Below are positions 8,822-17,012 of a DNA stretch of 64,000 bases, one piece after another. Below the pieces are notes generated by a model. The model worked only from the letters and a program-made list of their open reading frames with translations. It was not told where the DNA came from and did not search any database. Origin of the DNA: MED-G105 sp965263305 (lineage in GTDB: Bacteria > Pseudomonadota > Alphaproteobacteria > Caulobacterales > Parvularculaceae); NCBI GenBank assembly GCA_965263305.1, contig OZ253666.1, positions 682,001 through 746,000 on the forward strand. The letters run 5' to 3'. Made by a program: the position numbers and the translations under genes. How positions within the stretch are numbered: the stretch's first letter is position 1; each line of letters starts with the position of its first letter.

Positions 8822-9509
8822 ACGAGGGTATCACTAAGTCGGCGTGCCTGTTGTTACCGTTCGGGAGGGCCGAATTGAGTCATTCCATCCTACTGAAAGC
8901 TTTAACCGAATGCAGGTGAACAAAGGAACGGGCAACGCGTTAAAATTTCAGACGCTTTGCACACGTCACAACAAATTCGCACGACTCCACGGCCATTCAT
9001 CTAGCAGCCACCGCAGGTTACAAGTTGGGAGCCTATACCCCTAAACTCGCAGAAAATACCGGACTTCACCCGCGATCAAACGACTATTTATATAAACACA
9101 CGGATTATATACGACGGCGAGGGCGAAATCGAATCGCAGGTCCGGCCGGAGTTTTCGGGTCCGTAAATGGCGTCGTAGGAGCTGTAATTGGCGCAACGCG
9201 AAACACGCCTATACCGCCTATGATTTGACTAAGTTTCTCTACGGAAAGTTCTCGCAAATTTTCGTTTCTGGTATTTTTCATGAATTCGATCTTCGCTTCG
9301 ATTCTATCGTCTAAAGAAGACCGGCGTTAATTCGTGCACTGGCCTAAAAAACATAATAAGAAAAAATCAACGCCCTGTGAATTAAGAATCTTAACCAAAA
9401 TTCGTTTTTTAATTAATAATCTTAGTGTCAAATAGTATATTGTGCTAAAATCGAAACCCTACCGTAAAATTGAAAACACACCTCACTCTTGCGACCGCGA
9501 TTCGCCCAA
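8822..9509. other. AT-rich intergenic region without a convincing gene
   Basis: About 690 bases between the DUF1287 gene and mobA. The right part (about 9340-9440) is strongly AT-rich with A- and T-runs. A 67-codon frame from a TTG at 9025 contains a Gly-rich hydrophobic stretch (GVFGSVNGVVGAVIGA) but has no clear ribosome site. Protein-like runs switch frame nearby, which suggests a decayed gene rather than an intact one. No RNA gene was recognised. Confidence 0.5.
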
Positions 9510-10148
9510 TCAGCCCTTTGATGCAAACGCCGTTTCAAAAGCCGATAATTCTTCAGGCGTGTTTATATTGGCGAAGGCGGCGGCGTCTTCAAAAACAACC
9601 TCCCGCGCCCTCGCCGCCGATGCGACAGCCTGGAGGGATGGCGCATTGCCGATGCCAGCGGAAAAAACCGCATCAAGATCGTCCAACCGCCAATAGGCGA
9701 ATGTTGGCTGAAGGCGCCCCTTCGCAACGGCGACCGCAGAGACGCGCCCCTCATCAACTTCCAACAGACGGGCCGCCAAATCTAAAGGCAATAGGGGCGC
9801 ATCCACCGGCGCCGTGATAAACCCCTCCGTATCCGGTGAATATCGACGAAGCCACCCCGCCGCCGCCCATAACCCCGCCGCGGGCCCAGCCAAGGGCGTT
9901 TTCTCGTTGCCTTCGTTTCCATCAGGGCAGTCATCGCGATCGGGCGCATGGGGGATGTCAGATCGGTAGGAGACAGGGCCTGCGATAACGATCTGCGCCG
10001 CCTGGGGCGCTAGGCGATCCAGAACATGGTCAACCAAACGGCGACCGTTCAGCATCACCGCACCCTTATCAAGGCCGCCCATGCGCCGGGCCTTGCCGCC
10101 AGCGAGCACAACCGCCGTCCCCTTCGCGGCATCGGTGTTATTGTTCAT
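9510..10148 (-). CDS. mobA: MobA molybdenum cofactor guanylyltransferase
   Basis: 212 residues from ATG 10148, which is preceded by GGGAAC at a good distance; an upstream TTG at 10160 is less likely. The nucleotidyltransferase signature VLAGGKARRMGGLDKG is at the N-terminus, followed by DHVLDRLAPQ and the PVDAPLLPLDLAARLL segment where MobA-type proteins have a metal-binding PCD-like aspartate. MobA transfers GMP from GTP to Mo-molybdopterin to make the bis-MGD cofactor of DMSO-reductase-family enzymes. No other Mo-cofactor gene is in the window. The moaC-moeA pair often found near lexA in alphaproteobacteria is missing. Confidence 0.88.
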   Translation of the reverse strand: MNNNTDAAKGTAVVLAGGKARRMGGLDKGAVMLNGRRLVDHVLDRLAPQAAQIVIAGPVSYRSDIPHAPDRDDCPDGNEGNEKTPLAGPAAGLWAAAGWLRRYSPDTEGFITAPVDAPLLPLDLAARLLEVDEGRVSAVAVAKGRLQPTFAYWRLDDLDAVFSAGIGNAPSLQAVASAARAREVVFEDAAAFANINTPEELSAFETAFASKG

Positions 10149-10371
10149 TGGCGTTCCCAATTTCGGACCACTCCATCATCTATAGCAAACAAAATTTTGT
10201 GCGCTTGGGTGCGAAATCTTCAGGTGGATTCTTTAAACTGCAACGGAAAAAATAATGCCATTCAACGCGGTGTATCGTTAACACTCCCTGCATCTCGAAA
10301 ACTTATCGAACACCCCTTGGCGTGCGTTATTCTCTCCCCATGCCGAGCGATGCTCCCCCCTCGTCGCCGGC

Positions 10372-10427
10372 GGTCGGGCGGCCTCGTCCTTGCCCCCTCC
10401 CGAACGCCGGGCGGGGCTAGCCCGACC
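10372..10427. other. nested GC-rich hairpin between sdhE and mobA
   Basis: GGTCGGGC (10372-10379) pairs perfectly with GCCCGACC (10420-10427). Inside, GCCCC (10392-10396) pairs with GGGGC (10413-10417), and CCCG (10399-10402) with CGGG (10408-10411), leaving an AACGC loop. Three nested helices suggest a folded RNA, a palindromic repeat, or a T-less terminator downstream of sdhE. No second copy was noticed in the window. Confidence 0.45.
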
Positions 10428-10461
10428 ATCTTAGCCTTGCGATCGTCTCTACGGAGAGCGT

Positions 10462-10740
10462 TTATTTCGGCGCGGTCACACTCGCCGCATCAAACGCACA
10501 AAGACGGTCGAATACCGGCCCTTTGAGATTAGCTGGCGCCGGCGCCTTCCCCAAAATCCAATTATAAAGATCATGGTCAGATAGACCCAATAACGCCTCA
10601 AACTCATCCAGTTCCAGGGCGTCCATGTCGGACAGCGCCGCGCGGGCAAAGCCACCGAGCAGGATATCAGCCTCTTTAAACCCGCGATGGGTCGCACTGT
10701 AGAGTAAACGCTTTTTTCGAATTTCGATTGTTTCTGTCAT
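10462..10740 (-). CDS. sdhE: SdhE-type succinate dehydrogenase assembly factor
   Basis: 92 residues from ATG 10740 (MTETIEIRKKRLLYSATHRG). This is the normal SdhE/DUF339 length; a longer frame to 10788 would add a non-conserved tail. The family hallmark RxxRGxxE appears in altered form as SATHRGFKEADILLGGFA, followed by the acidic LDEFEALLGLSDHDLYNWILG motif. SdhE promotes covalent FAD attachment to the SdhA subunit of succinate dehydrogenase. It is commonly found next to recG or mfd in alphaproteobacteria, but neither is adjacent here. A nested hairpin lies downstream. Confidence 0.85.
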   Translation of the reverse strand: MTETIEIRKKRLLYSATHRGFKEADILLGGFARAALSDMDALELDEFEALLGLSDHDLYNWILGKAPAPANLKGPVFDRLCAFDAASVTAPK

Positions 10741-10905
10741 GGCGTCATATCGACGACTGCCCCGCACAAAATCAAGCCCAATCCTCAATCGAGTTGTTAA
10801 AACGCGATCGAGTCAACGTCCGAGCTGAGGGTTTCTATTGAAGGCGCCCTCATTCCAGGCTCAAATTCGCACCATCAATACATAGCGACACAAGAACGGG
10901 CGACA

Positions 10906-11286
10906 ATGACAAGATTTTTTCTGGCGCTGAATGCGCTCTTATTTACCGGTTATGGCGTTTACGCCTTCTTGAACGCTCATCTCCTCGCCGCGAACTTAGG
11001 GGCTGGCGACATGGCGGCGCACGGTCTTTATGAACTGCGCAGCAATTATGGCGGGGTTAGTGTCGGCGCAGGCTTACTCTGCGCCCTCGGCGCGGTTCGG
11101 CCGTCTCTGGCGCGACCAGCGTTGATTTTTCTCATCGCCTATTCTGGCGGCTACGCCCTCGGCCGAATAGCAGGGCTCCCCATCGATGGGACGCCGCCGC
11201 CTCGGCTAATCGCTTTTGGAATTTTGGAAGCCGTGACGGCAATCTTGGCATTCGCGCTGCTAAAATCGCAACGCTCCGAAACGTAA
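10906..11286 (+). CDS. DUF4345 family inner-membrane protein
   Basis: 126 residues with four predicted membrane helices: about 3-23, 53-70, 75-95 and 103-120. The motif ARPALIFLIAYSGGYALGRIAGLPIDG, and the LRSNYGGVSVGAGL stretch, match DUF4345 proteins. The function of the family is unknown. It is transcribed alone, divergently from sdhE, with 165 bases between the two starts. Confidence 0.8.
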   Translation: MTRFFLALNALLFTGYGVYAFLNAHLLAANLGAGDMAAHGLYELRSNYGGVSVGAGLLCALGAVRPSLARPALIFLIAYSGGYALGRIAGLPIDGTPPPRLIAFGILEAVTAILAFALLKSQRSET

Positions 11287-11330
11287 CACAAAGCCCGCCG
11301 ACAAGTCATCGCCGTACTGATGGGCGCGCC

Positions 11331-12305
11331 TTAAGACGGCGATGTCAGGTTGTTGATCGCGTCAATAATCTTCGCCTGATGGGCATGGTGGAGCGGATGC
11401 CCTGTCTCTGGCAATAATTCGAACACGGCGTGGTCCACATCTTTCGCCAGTTGCGTGGCGTGAATTGTTGGACTGACCGTCACATCGTTTTCGCCAGCAA
11501 GGATCGCCATGGGTTTTGTCAATGCGCCGTAGCGCGTTTGCATCTTGATGATTTCGGATTTTAGATGGCGGATGTCAGCGGCGTTATTGGCGAAATCTTT
11601 TGGCCGAAAGAGCAAACCGGTACCCGATTCCTCGTAGTAGTTTTCCGGCGGCGTGCGCGGCGCGAAAGACGCCGGCAGGCCCTTTTGCGCTCTGGCAGGT
11701 CCGTAAATCGGCAAGATGACACGGCGCAAAATATGCCCGGCCACCGGCCATCCGGATACTTGATTATACCAGGCAACGCCGCCCGGCCATTCGTGACTAA
11801 CAGGCGCCAAAACAATAAGCCCGGCAATTTCGTCCTGGAACTGAAGGCCATAAGCGAGCGTCACAGCGCCGCCAAAGCTCTGCCCAAGGATAATAGGATT
11901 TTCAACGCCGAGAGTTTTGACCGCATCACGGATTAGACGCGCCTGAGCGTCAAGCCTCCAGCCGCCACGGGGGCGTGTGGAATAGCCTCTGCCCGGTCTG
12001 TCGACCATGATAACCCGGCGATCGGCCGCCAGAGCATCACCAAGAGCGATCTTCATGTCCCGCAGGTTCGCACTCGCCCCATGGATGAGCACGACGGGCG
12101 GCAGAGCGCTATCCTTCGGCCCTAAATCAAGAAGGTGAAGGCGTTGATCATCAATTGAGACGAACTCGCCAATAGGCGGTGTCGCTTTTTCCAACATCGC
12201 CGAGCGAGCGGCCCCAGCAACCACAATGACCCCCGCCATCAACGCAAAAACAGACAATACGCGTCGCACTCCCATCCTCAGACCTCTCGTACCCTTCGGG
12301 CGCAT
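11331..12305 (-). CDS. alpha/beta hydrolase, membrane-anchored or exported
   Basis: 324 residues from ATG 12305, with AGAGGG upstream; the frame also extends to a TTG at 12323. An N-terminal hydrophobic segment (about 15-35) suggests a signal anchor. The fold is clear: oxyanion region VVLIHGASANLRD, nucleophile elbow GQSFGG, acid in LAGENDVTVSP and histidine in ETGHPLHHAHQ. The substrate cannot be read from sequence. Relatives are annotated as lipases, epoxide hydrolases or haloperoxidase-like esterases. It is convergent with the DUF4345 gene, leaving only 44 bases between the stops. Confidence 0.85.
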   Translation of the reverse strand: MRPKGTRGLRMGVRRVLSVFALMAGVIVVAGAARSAMLEKATPPIGEFVSIDDQRLHLLDLGPKDSALPPVVLIHGASANLRDMKIALGDALAADRRVIMVDRPGRGYSTRPRGGWRLDAQARLIRDAVKTLGVENPIILGQSFGGAVTLAYGLQFQDEIAGLIVLAPVSHEWPGGVAWYNQVSGWPVAGHILRRVILPIYGPARAQKGLPASFAPRTPPENYYEESGTGLLFRPKDFANNAADIRHLKSEIIKMQTRYGALTKPMAILAGENDVTVSPTIHATQLAKDVDHAVFELLPETGHPLHHAHQAKIIDAINNLTSPS

Positions 12306-12432
12306 GGCTGCGCCCTCTTTCAATTTTCATAAGGCGTTGTAACGCCGCCGCGCGCGCTATTCTTTTAACAACCCGCGGCGACACGCAGTTGTGATCCCCC
12401 GCGGAAACGCGCCTTCCTTGCCCCTGGCGGCG

Positions 12433-13152
12433 CTATAACGCCGCTCGAATAATCGCACCGAAATCGACCGCCTTTAAACTTGCCCCACCGACGAGCGCCC
12501 CGTTGACGTTGTCCAACGCTAAAATCTCTTTTGCATTGTTCGGCTTCACAGAGCCGCCGTATAGGACGCGCGTTTTGTCGCCGACATGCAGACGGATCTC
12601 CCGGTGGATTTCTTCAATATCTTGTTCCGTCGGCGTCAGCCCCGTGCCGATCGCCCAGACGGGCTCATAGGCAATGACAATCTCGTCACCGCTCTGAGGG
12701 GCGGAATGCTTCAGTTGCCGGGTCACGACCGCAACGGCGTCACCCGCCTCGCGCTCCTCGCGTGTTTCGCCGACGCAGATGATGGGCGTTAGGCCCGCGC
12801 GCAAGGCGGCGCTGGCCTTGGCGTGCACATCCGTGTCACTCTCCCCATGATCGGCCCGACGCTCTGAATGGCCGACAATGACAAAAGCGGCCCCAGCATC
12901 GGCCAACATCTCAGCAGCAATATCCCCCGTATGCGCGCCGCTGGCCGCCGCATGGCAGTCCTGCCCGCCGAAAATCAACCCTTCATCGCCATATCGCGCG
13001 GCAAGCCCGCCGATCAGGGTCGCTGGCGGGCAAATCACAACATCGACGTCATCAGGCGTTGCGCCCGCAAAATCACTGATTAATGCGTCGATCTCCCTGG
13101 CAGCACTGGACAAGCCGTTCATTTTCCAGTTTCCAGCGATCAAAGGGTTCAT
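12433..13152 (-). CDS. tpiA: triosephosphate isomerase
   Basis: 239 residues from ATG 13152, chosen because GGAG lies 6 bases upstream. Motifs are canonical: N-terminal AGNWKMNG with substrate-binding Asn/Lys, VGHSERR with the electrophilic His, AYEPVWAIGTG with the catalytic Glu, and the phosphate-binding YGGSVKPNN and GALVGGASL loops. It interconverts dihydroxyacetone phosphate and glyceraldehyde 3-phosphate in glycolysis and gluconeogenesis. It is divergent from ppiD with 265 bases between the starts, the same neighbourhood seen in many alphaproteobacteria. Confidence 0.97.
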   Translation of the reverse strand: MNPLIAGNWKMNGLSSAAREIDALISDFAGATPDDVDVVICPPATLIGGLAARYGDEGLIFGGQDCHAAASGAHTGDIAAEMLADAGAAFVIVGHSERRADHGESDTDVHAKASAALRAGLTPIICVGETREEREAGDAVAVVTRQLKHSAPQSGDEIVIAYEPVWAIGTGLTPTEQDIEEIHREIRLHVGDKTRVLYGGSVKPNNAKEILALDNVNGALVGGASLKAVDFGAIIRAAL

Positions 13153-13417
13153 GGTCATCTCCAAGGGGATTTTAGGCCGCGGGCCTTAACGGCTGCGACG
13201 ACCGGGGAATTTGAATTTTCCTTCTTAGCGATGTCGTCCACCAACATGAAGTCTCTTTGTGTTCGCCTGGGGGGCGCTTTACGGCGCGGGTTAACTTGTG
13301 CGGATATCGCGACGCGGCTAGTGTCCCGGCCTCATCCTAAGAAGACGCGGTCGCGCAAAAGTTCGCCCCTTGCGCAACGCCCACAACGTCCGCTCCAAGC
13401 GGCAAAAGTAGAAACTG

Positions 13418-15316
13418 ATGCTAAAGCAAGTTCGCAAATCCCTGAAAGGCATCCTTGCCGTTTTCGTCGTCGTCCTGTTGGTGTTGTCCTTCGCGGCTTG
13501 GCAGGTGCCTGAGCTGCGCAATTTCACCCAGAACGCCGCATTACGGGTTGGCGATAAAGGCTTTTCCACCGCTGAATTAAAGCGCGAATTTGACCGGGAA
13601 TTGGTCGCCCGCCGGCTTCAATCAGGCGAGACCACCACCCAGGCCGAGGCGGTCGCCCAGGGTGTACACGATCAAATTATCACTCGGATGGCCACCCGTT
13701 CCGTCCTTGAACAAGAGGCGGGACGCTTGGGCCTCGCCGTGCCACGAGACGTGGTCCGAGACTACCTCAATAACGCGGAGGCTTTTAAGAACCCCCAAAC
13801 GGGCAAGTTCGATACAGAAGTCTTCTCCGCCATTCAGCGCAGTTACAATATCTCGGCGCGGGAATTTGAAAACGAAATTCGCGGCGGCTTGTTGCGCGAC
13901 CAACTTGTCAAAGCGGCATCGGTCGGGTCCGGCGCGCCGAGCCCCCTCGTGCAAAGCGTACTTATGCGGGAAATAGAGCGGCGCAATGTTTCCTATGTTA
14001 CGGTGACAGAGGAAATGGCCGGCATCCCTAAAGAACCAACACCAGATGATTTCCAGACGTTTTACAACGGCAATCCCGATCTTTTCACAGCGCCTGAATT
14101 CCGCACCTTCACAGCCGTTGTTCTCCAAACGGAAGATTTTCGCGACGGTATGACGGTCGAAGAAGAAAAGTTGCGAGAAATCTACGATGCGACGAAAGCC
14201 CGTTCCTATGACGAGCCGGAGAAACGAACGCTTTATCAGACAACGTTCGATACAGAGGCCGAAGCCGCCGCTGCCGTCGCGTCACTCGTTGACGGGAAAC
14301 CCTTTGAAAACGTCGCCTCTGAACGGGGTCTTTCCTTAGACGCGGTGACGTTCACGGATATCGTCAAAGACGACATCCTTGATCCGAATGTGCAGGAGGC
14401 GGTTTTTAACGCGGAACGCGCTGCAGGCGATATCATCGGACCGATCCAAGGATTGTTTGGATACACGGCGGTTCAAATCGTTGAGGTTACTGCGCCAACA
14501 TCAAAAACCTTCGAAGAGGTTCGCGGGGAGATCGAAGAACAGCTATTTGCCAGCGATAGCCGCAAAGCACTCTTAAAAGCCGTTGAAGAGGTGGAAGAGG
14601 GTCTCGACACCGGCGCAAGCCTCAATGAGGCCGCTGCCGCCGCTGGGATTGAAGCCAAGACGTTTGGGCCCGTCGACAATTTTAGCTTCGGCAAGGGCGG
14701 CGAGATTATCGCGGACATACCGGGCGAAGTTTTGAAAGAAGTGTTCGAGATGGAAGAAGGCGATGAGAGCCCCGCCCTCGAACTAGCGGAGCGCAAAGGA
14801 TATTTCTTCGTCTCCCTGTCCGAAATTCAGGATCCGGCCGTTTTCCCCTATGAAAATGTCGCCGATGAGGTTGAGCAACGTTGGCGCACGCAGGAGCGCG
14901 AGGGGCGTATCGCCAACGCGGTGGAACAGATGCGCGCCGCTGTGCAAGGTGGTGCAAGCCTTACCGAAGCAGCAGAACCATTTAGCCGTGCGCCGGTAGA
15001 CGCGGTCCTCTCTCGGCGCCCTGACGAGTTCGCCGAAATCGCCGGCGCCCTCAGCGAAGATGTGTTTCAGGCAGATAAAGGCGCGATTATCAGCGGCCCC
15101 GTCGGCGCCAACGGGGCGCAAGCTATCGTTGTCATCAACGATATTGTGTATGATGAAAGCGCCCTGAACCCGGGACAAGAAGCAGGCATGTCACAATTCT
15201 TGGGCTACCAATTGGATCAGGAATTACTCGACGCCTACGCCACATCTTTGCAGCAGGATTATAACGTTCGACGCAACCAAGCGGCGATTGATCAGCTCTT
15301 TTCTGAAGGCGGCTGA
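13418..15316 (+). CDS. ppiD: PpiD-type periplasmic peptidyl-prolyl isomerase/chaperone
   Basis: 632 residues. A short cytoplasmic N-terminus (MLKQVRKSLKG) is followed by one membrane helix (about 11-29), then a SurA_N/PpiD-like helical chaperone region from about 40 (VGDKGFSTAELKREFDRELVARR). Parvulin-like segments lie between about 240 and 370, with a further helical region to the C-terminus. PpiD assists folding of proteins leaving the Sec translocon and is anchored in the inner membrane. The parvulin domain is degenerate in most members, so chaperone activity is more certain than isomerase activity. trpE starts 53 bases downstream, the usual alphaproteobacterial order. Confidence 0.92.
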   Translation: MLKQVRKSLKGILAVFVVVLLVLSFAAWQVPELRNFTQNAALRVGDKGFSTAELKREFDRELVARRLQSGETTTQAEAVAQGVHDQIITRMATRSVLEQEAGRLGLAVPRDVVRDYLNNAEAFKNPQTGKFDTEVFSAIQRSYNISAREFENEIRGGLLRDQLVKAASVGSGAPSPLVQSVLMREIERRNVSYVTVTEEMAGIPKEPTPDDFQTFYNGNPDLFTAPEFRTFTAVVLQTEDFRDGMTVEEEKLREIYDATKARSYDEPEKRTLYQTTFDTEAEAAAAVASLVDGKPFENVASERGLSLDAVTFTDIVKDDILDPNVQEAVFNAERAAGDIIGPIQGLFGYTAVQIVEVTAPTSKTFEEVRGEIEEQLFASDSRKALLKAVEEVEEGLDTGASLNEAAAAAGIEAKTFGPVDNFSFGKGGEIIADIPGEVLKEVFEMEEGDESPALELAERKGYFFVSLSEIQDPAVFPYENVADEVEQRWRTQEREGRIANAVEQMRAAVQGGASLTEAAEPFSRAPVDAVLSRRPDEFAEIAGALSEDVFQADKGAIISGPVGANGAQAIVVINDIVYDESALNPGQEAGMSQFLGYQLDQELLDAYATSLQQDYNVRRNQAAIDQLFSEGG

Positions 15317-15369
15317 TTTCAACCACGGTCGCGGCGCTCCTCGCCACTGGACAGATTTAAGAGTTTTTC

Positions 15370-16875
15370 ATGGACTTGACGCCGTCCTTTGACGACTTTC
15401 AAATAAGCTATGACGACGGCGCGCCCCAAGTGCTCATGGGACGGATTGTCTCTGACCTTGAGACGCCGGTCTCCGCCTATCTAAAGCTTGCCGGCAGACG
15501 AAGAGACTCATTTTTGCTGGAGTCCGTGGAGGGCGGCGATCAACTCGGTCGTTACTCGATTATTGGCTGCAAACCCGATGCGATTTGGCAGGCTAAGGGA
15601 GAACAGGCCGCGCTGAATATGTCTGCAGCGTACGACGCCAATGGATTTACCCCGGAAAAAGACGCGCCCCTTGAAAGCCTGAAACGGTTCATCGACGCCT
15701 CTCGCATTGATATGCCACATGGCGCGCCCCCCATGGCCGCCGGCGTTTTTGGTTTCATGGGATACGATATGGCGCGGCAAATGGAGCGGCTGCCCAACCG
15801 GCCCGCCGATCCATACGGCTTACCGGATTCGATCTTTATACGCCCCACCCTTGTCGCTGTGTTTGATAATGTCCGACAAGAAATCATTCTTGTTGCGCCG
15901 GCCCGCCCTGAACCCGGTGTCGATGCGCGGGCTGCCTACGCCCGCGCCGCAGAGCGCATCGCCGACGCCGCAAACGATCTGACGGCGCCTCTCTCCTTCC
16001 CCGTGCAAAGTGTGGGCGCCGATACCGCCCGTCCCTCCATGTCGTCCAACACCACAGAGGCGGCCTTCCACGATATGGTCAAACGCGCAAAGGACTACAT
16101 CGAGGCGGGTGATATTTTTCAGGTCGTCCTTAGCCAGCGCTTCCAAACGCCTTTCGATGCGCCGCCATTTGAGCTTTATCGCGCGCTGAGGCGCACCAAC
16201 CCGTCGCCTTTTCTCTTTTTCCTCGACTTTGGCGAAATGGCCTTAGTCGGCTCGAGCCCTGAAATCCTAGTGCGCGTGCGCGATGGCGAGGTGGCGATCC
16301 GCCCCATCGCCGGCACCCGTTGGCGCGGCGCGACCCCCAGCGAAGACGACGCCCTGGCCGCGGATCTTTTGGCCGATCCAAAAGAACGCGCCGAGCATTT
16401 GATGCTGCTCGACCTTGGACGCAATGATGTCGGTCGCGCGTCCCAAATCGGAAGTGTGAAGGTCACGGAACAATTTATCATCGAGCGATATAGTCATGTC
16501 ATGCACATCGTCTCGAACGTGACGGGCCGCTTACGGGAAGATTTTCACCCCGTAGACGCTGTCGCCGCGGGTTTTCCCGCCGGAACGGTGACGGGCGCCC
16601 CGAAAATACGGGCGATGGAAATCATCGACGAACTAGAGGCGGAAGCACGCGGACCCTATGGCGGCGCCATTGGGTATTTCTCCGCTGACGGGAATGTCGA
16701 TACCTGCATCGCGCTTCGCACGGCTGTCGTGACAAAAGGCGTGATGCACGTGCAGGCGGGCGCAGGCGTCGTGGCAGACTCAACCCCCGAATACGAACGC
16801 ACTGAATGCGTGAATAAAGCCAAAGCGCTGTTCGCCGCCGCCGACGCGGCGCTGAAACGCAACGGGAACGCATAG
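15370..16875 (+). CDS. trpE: anthranilate synthase component I
   Basis: 501 residues, typical of TrpE. The N-terminal domain contains the tryptophan feedback-site region (SFLLESVEGGDQLGRYSIIG). The chorismate-binding domain has IFQVVLSQRF, PIAGTRWRGATPSEDD, LLDLGRNDVGR and the conserved GTVTGAPKIRAMEII. It converts chorismate plus ammonia, supplied by TrpG, to anthranilate. In many relatives trpG follows directly; here trpG is about 5 kb away, behind three unrelated genes. No leader peptide rich in Trp codons is visible in the 53 bases upstream, so attenuation of the E. coli type is unlikely. Confidence 0.97.
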   Translation: MDLTPSFDDFQISYDDGAPQVLMGRIVSDLETPVSAYLKLAGRRRDSFLLESVEGGDQLGRYSIIGCKPDAIWQAKGEQAALNMSAAYDANGFTPEKDAPLESLKRFIDASRIDMPHGAPPMAAGVFGFMGYDMARQMERLPNRPADPYGLPDSIFIRPTLVAVFDNVRQEIILVAPARPEPGVDARAAYARAAERIADAANDLTAPLSFPVQSVGADTARPSMSSNTTEAAFHDMVKRAKDYIEAGDIFQVVLSQRFQTPFDAPPFELYRALRRTNPSPFLFFLDFGEMALVGSSPEILVRVRDGEVAIRPIAGTRWRGATPSEDDALAADLLADPKERAEHLMLLDLGRNDVGRASQIGSVKVTEQFIIERYSHVMHIVSNVTGRLREDFHPVDAVAAGFPAGTVTGAPKIRAMEIIDELEAEARGPYGGAIGYFSADGNVDTCIALRTAVVTKGVMHVQAGAGVVADSTPEYERTECVNKAKALFAAADAALKRNGNA

Positions 16876-17012
16876 GCCGAGTAACACCACTTTCGCCGTT
16901 ACCCCCCCTGACGAAAATCCGGTTGAGAAGCCCGTGATTTGCAAACGCCGCCATAGTTTGCATCAATGGGTTTGCCGACTAGGGATTTAGTTGATTTTAG
17001 GGGGCCGTCGTT

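Noticed and set aside
10026..10526. A 166-codon plus-strand frame overlapping mobA and sdhE
   Set aside because: It overlaps two conserved genes on the other strand, has no signal of selection and contains the hairpin region.
15317..15369. A trp leader peptide/attenuator before trpE
   Set aside because: The 53-base gap shows no short frame with consecutive Trp codons and no terminator/antiterminator pair.
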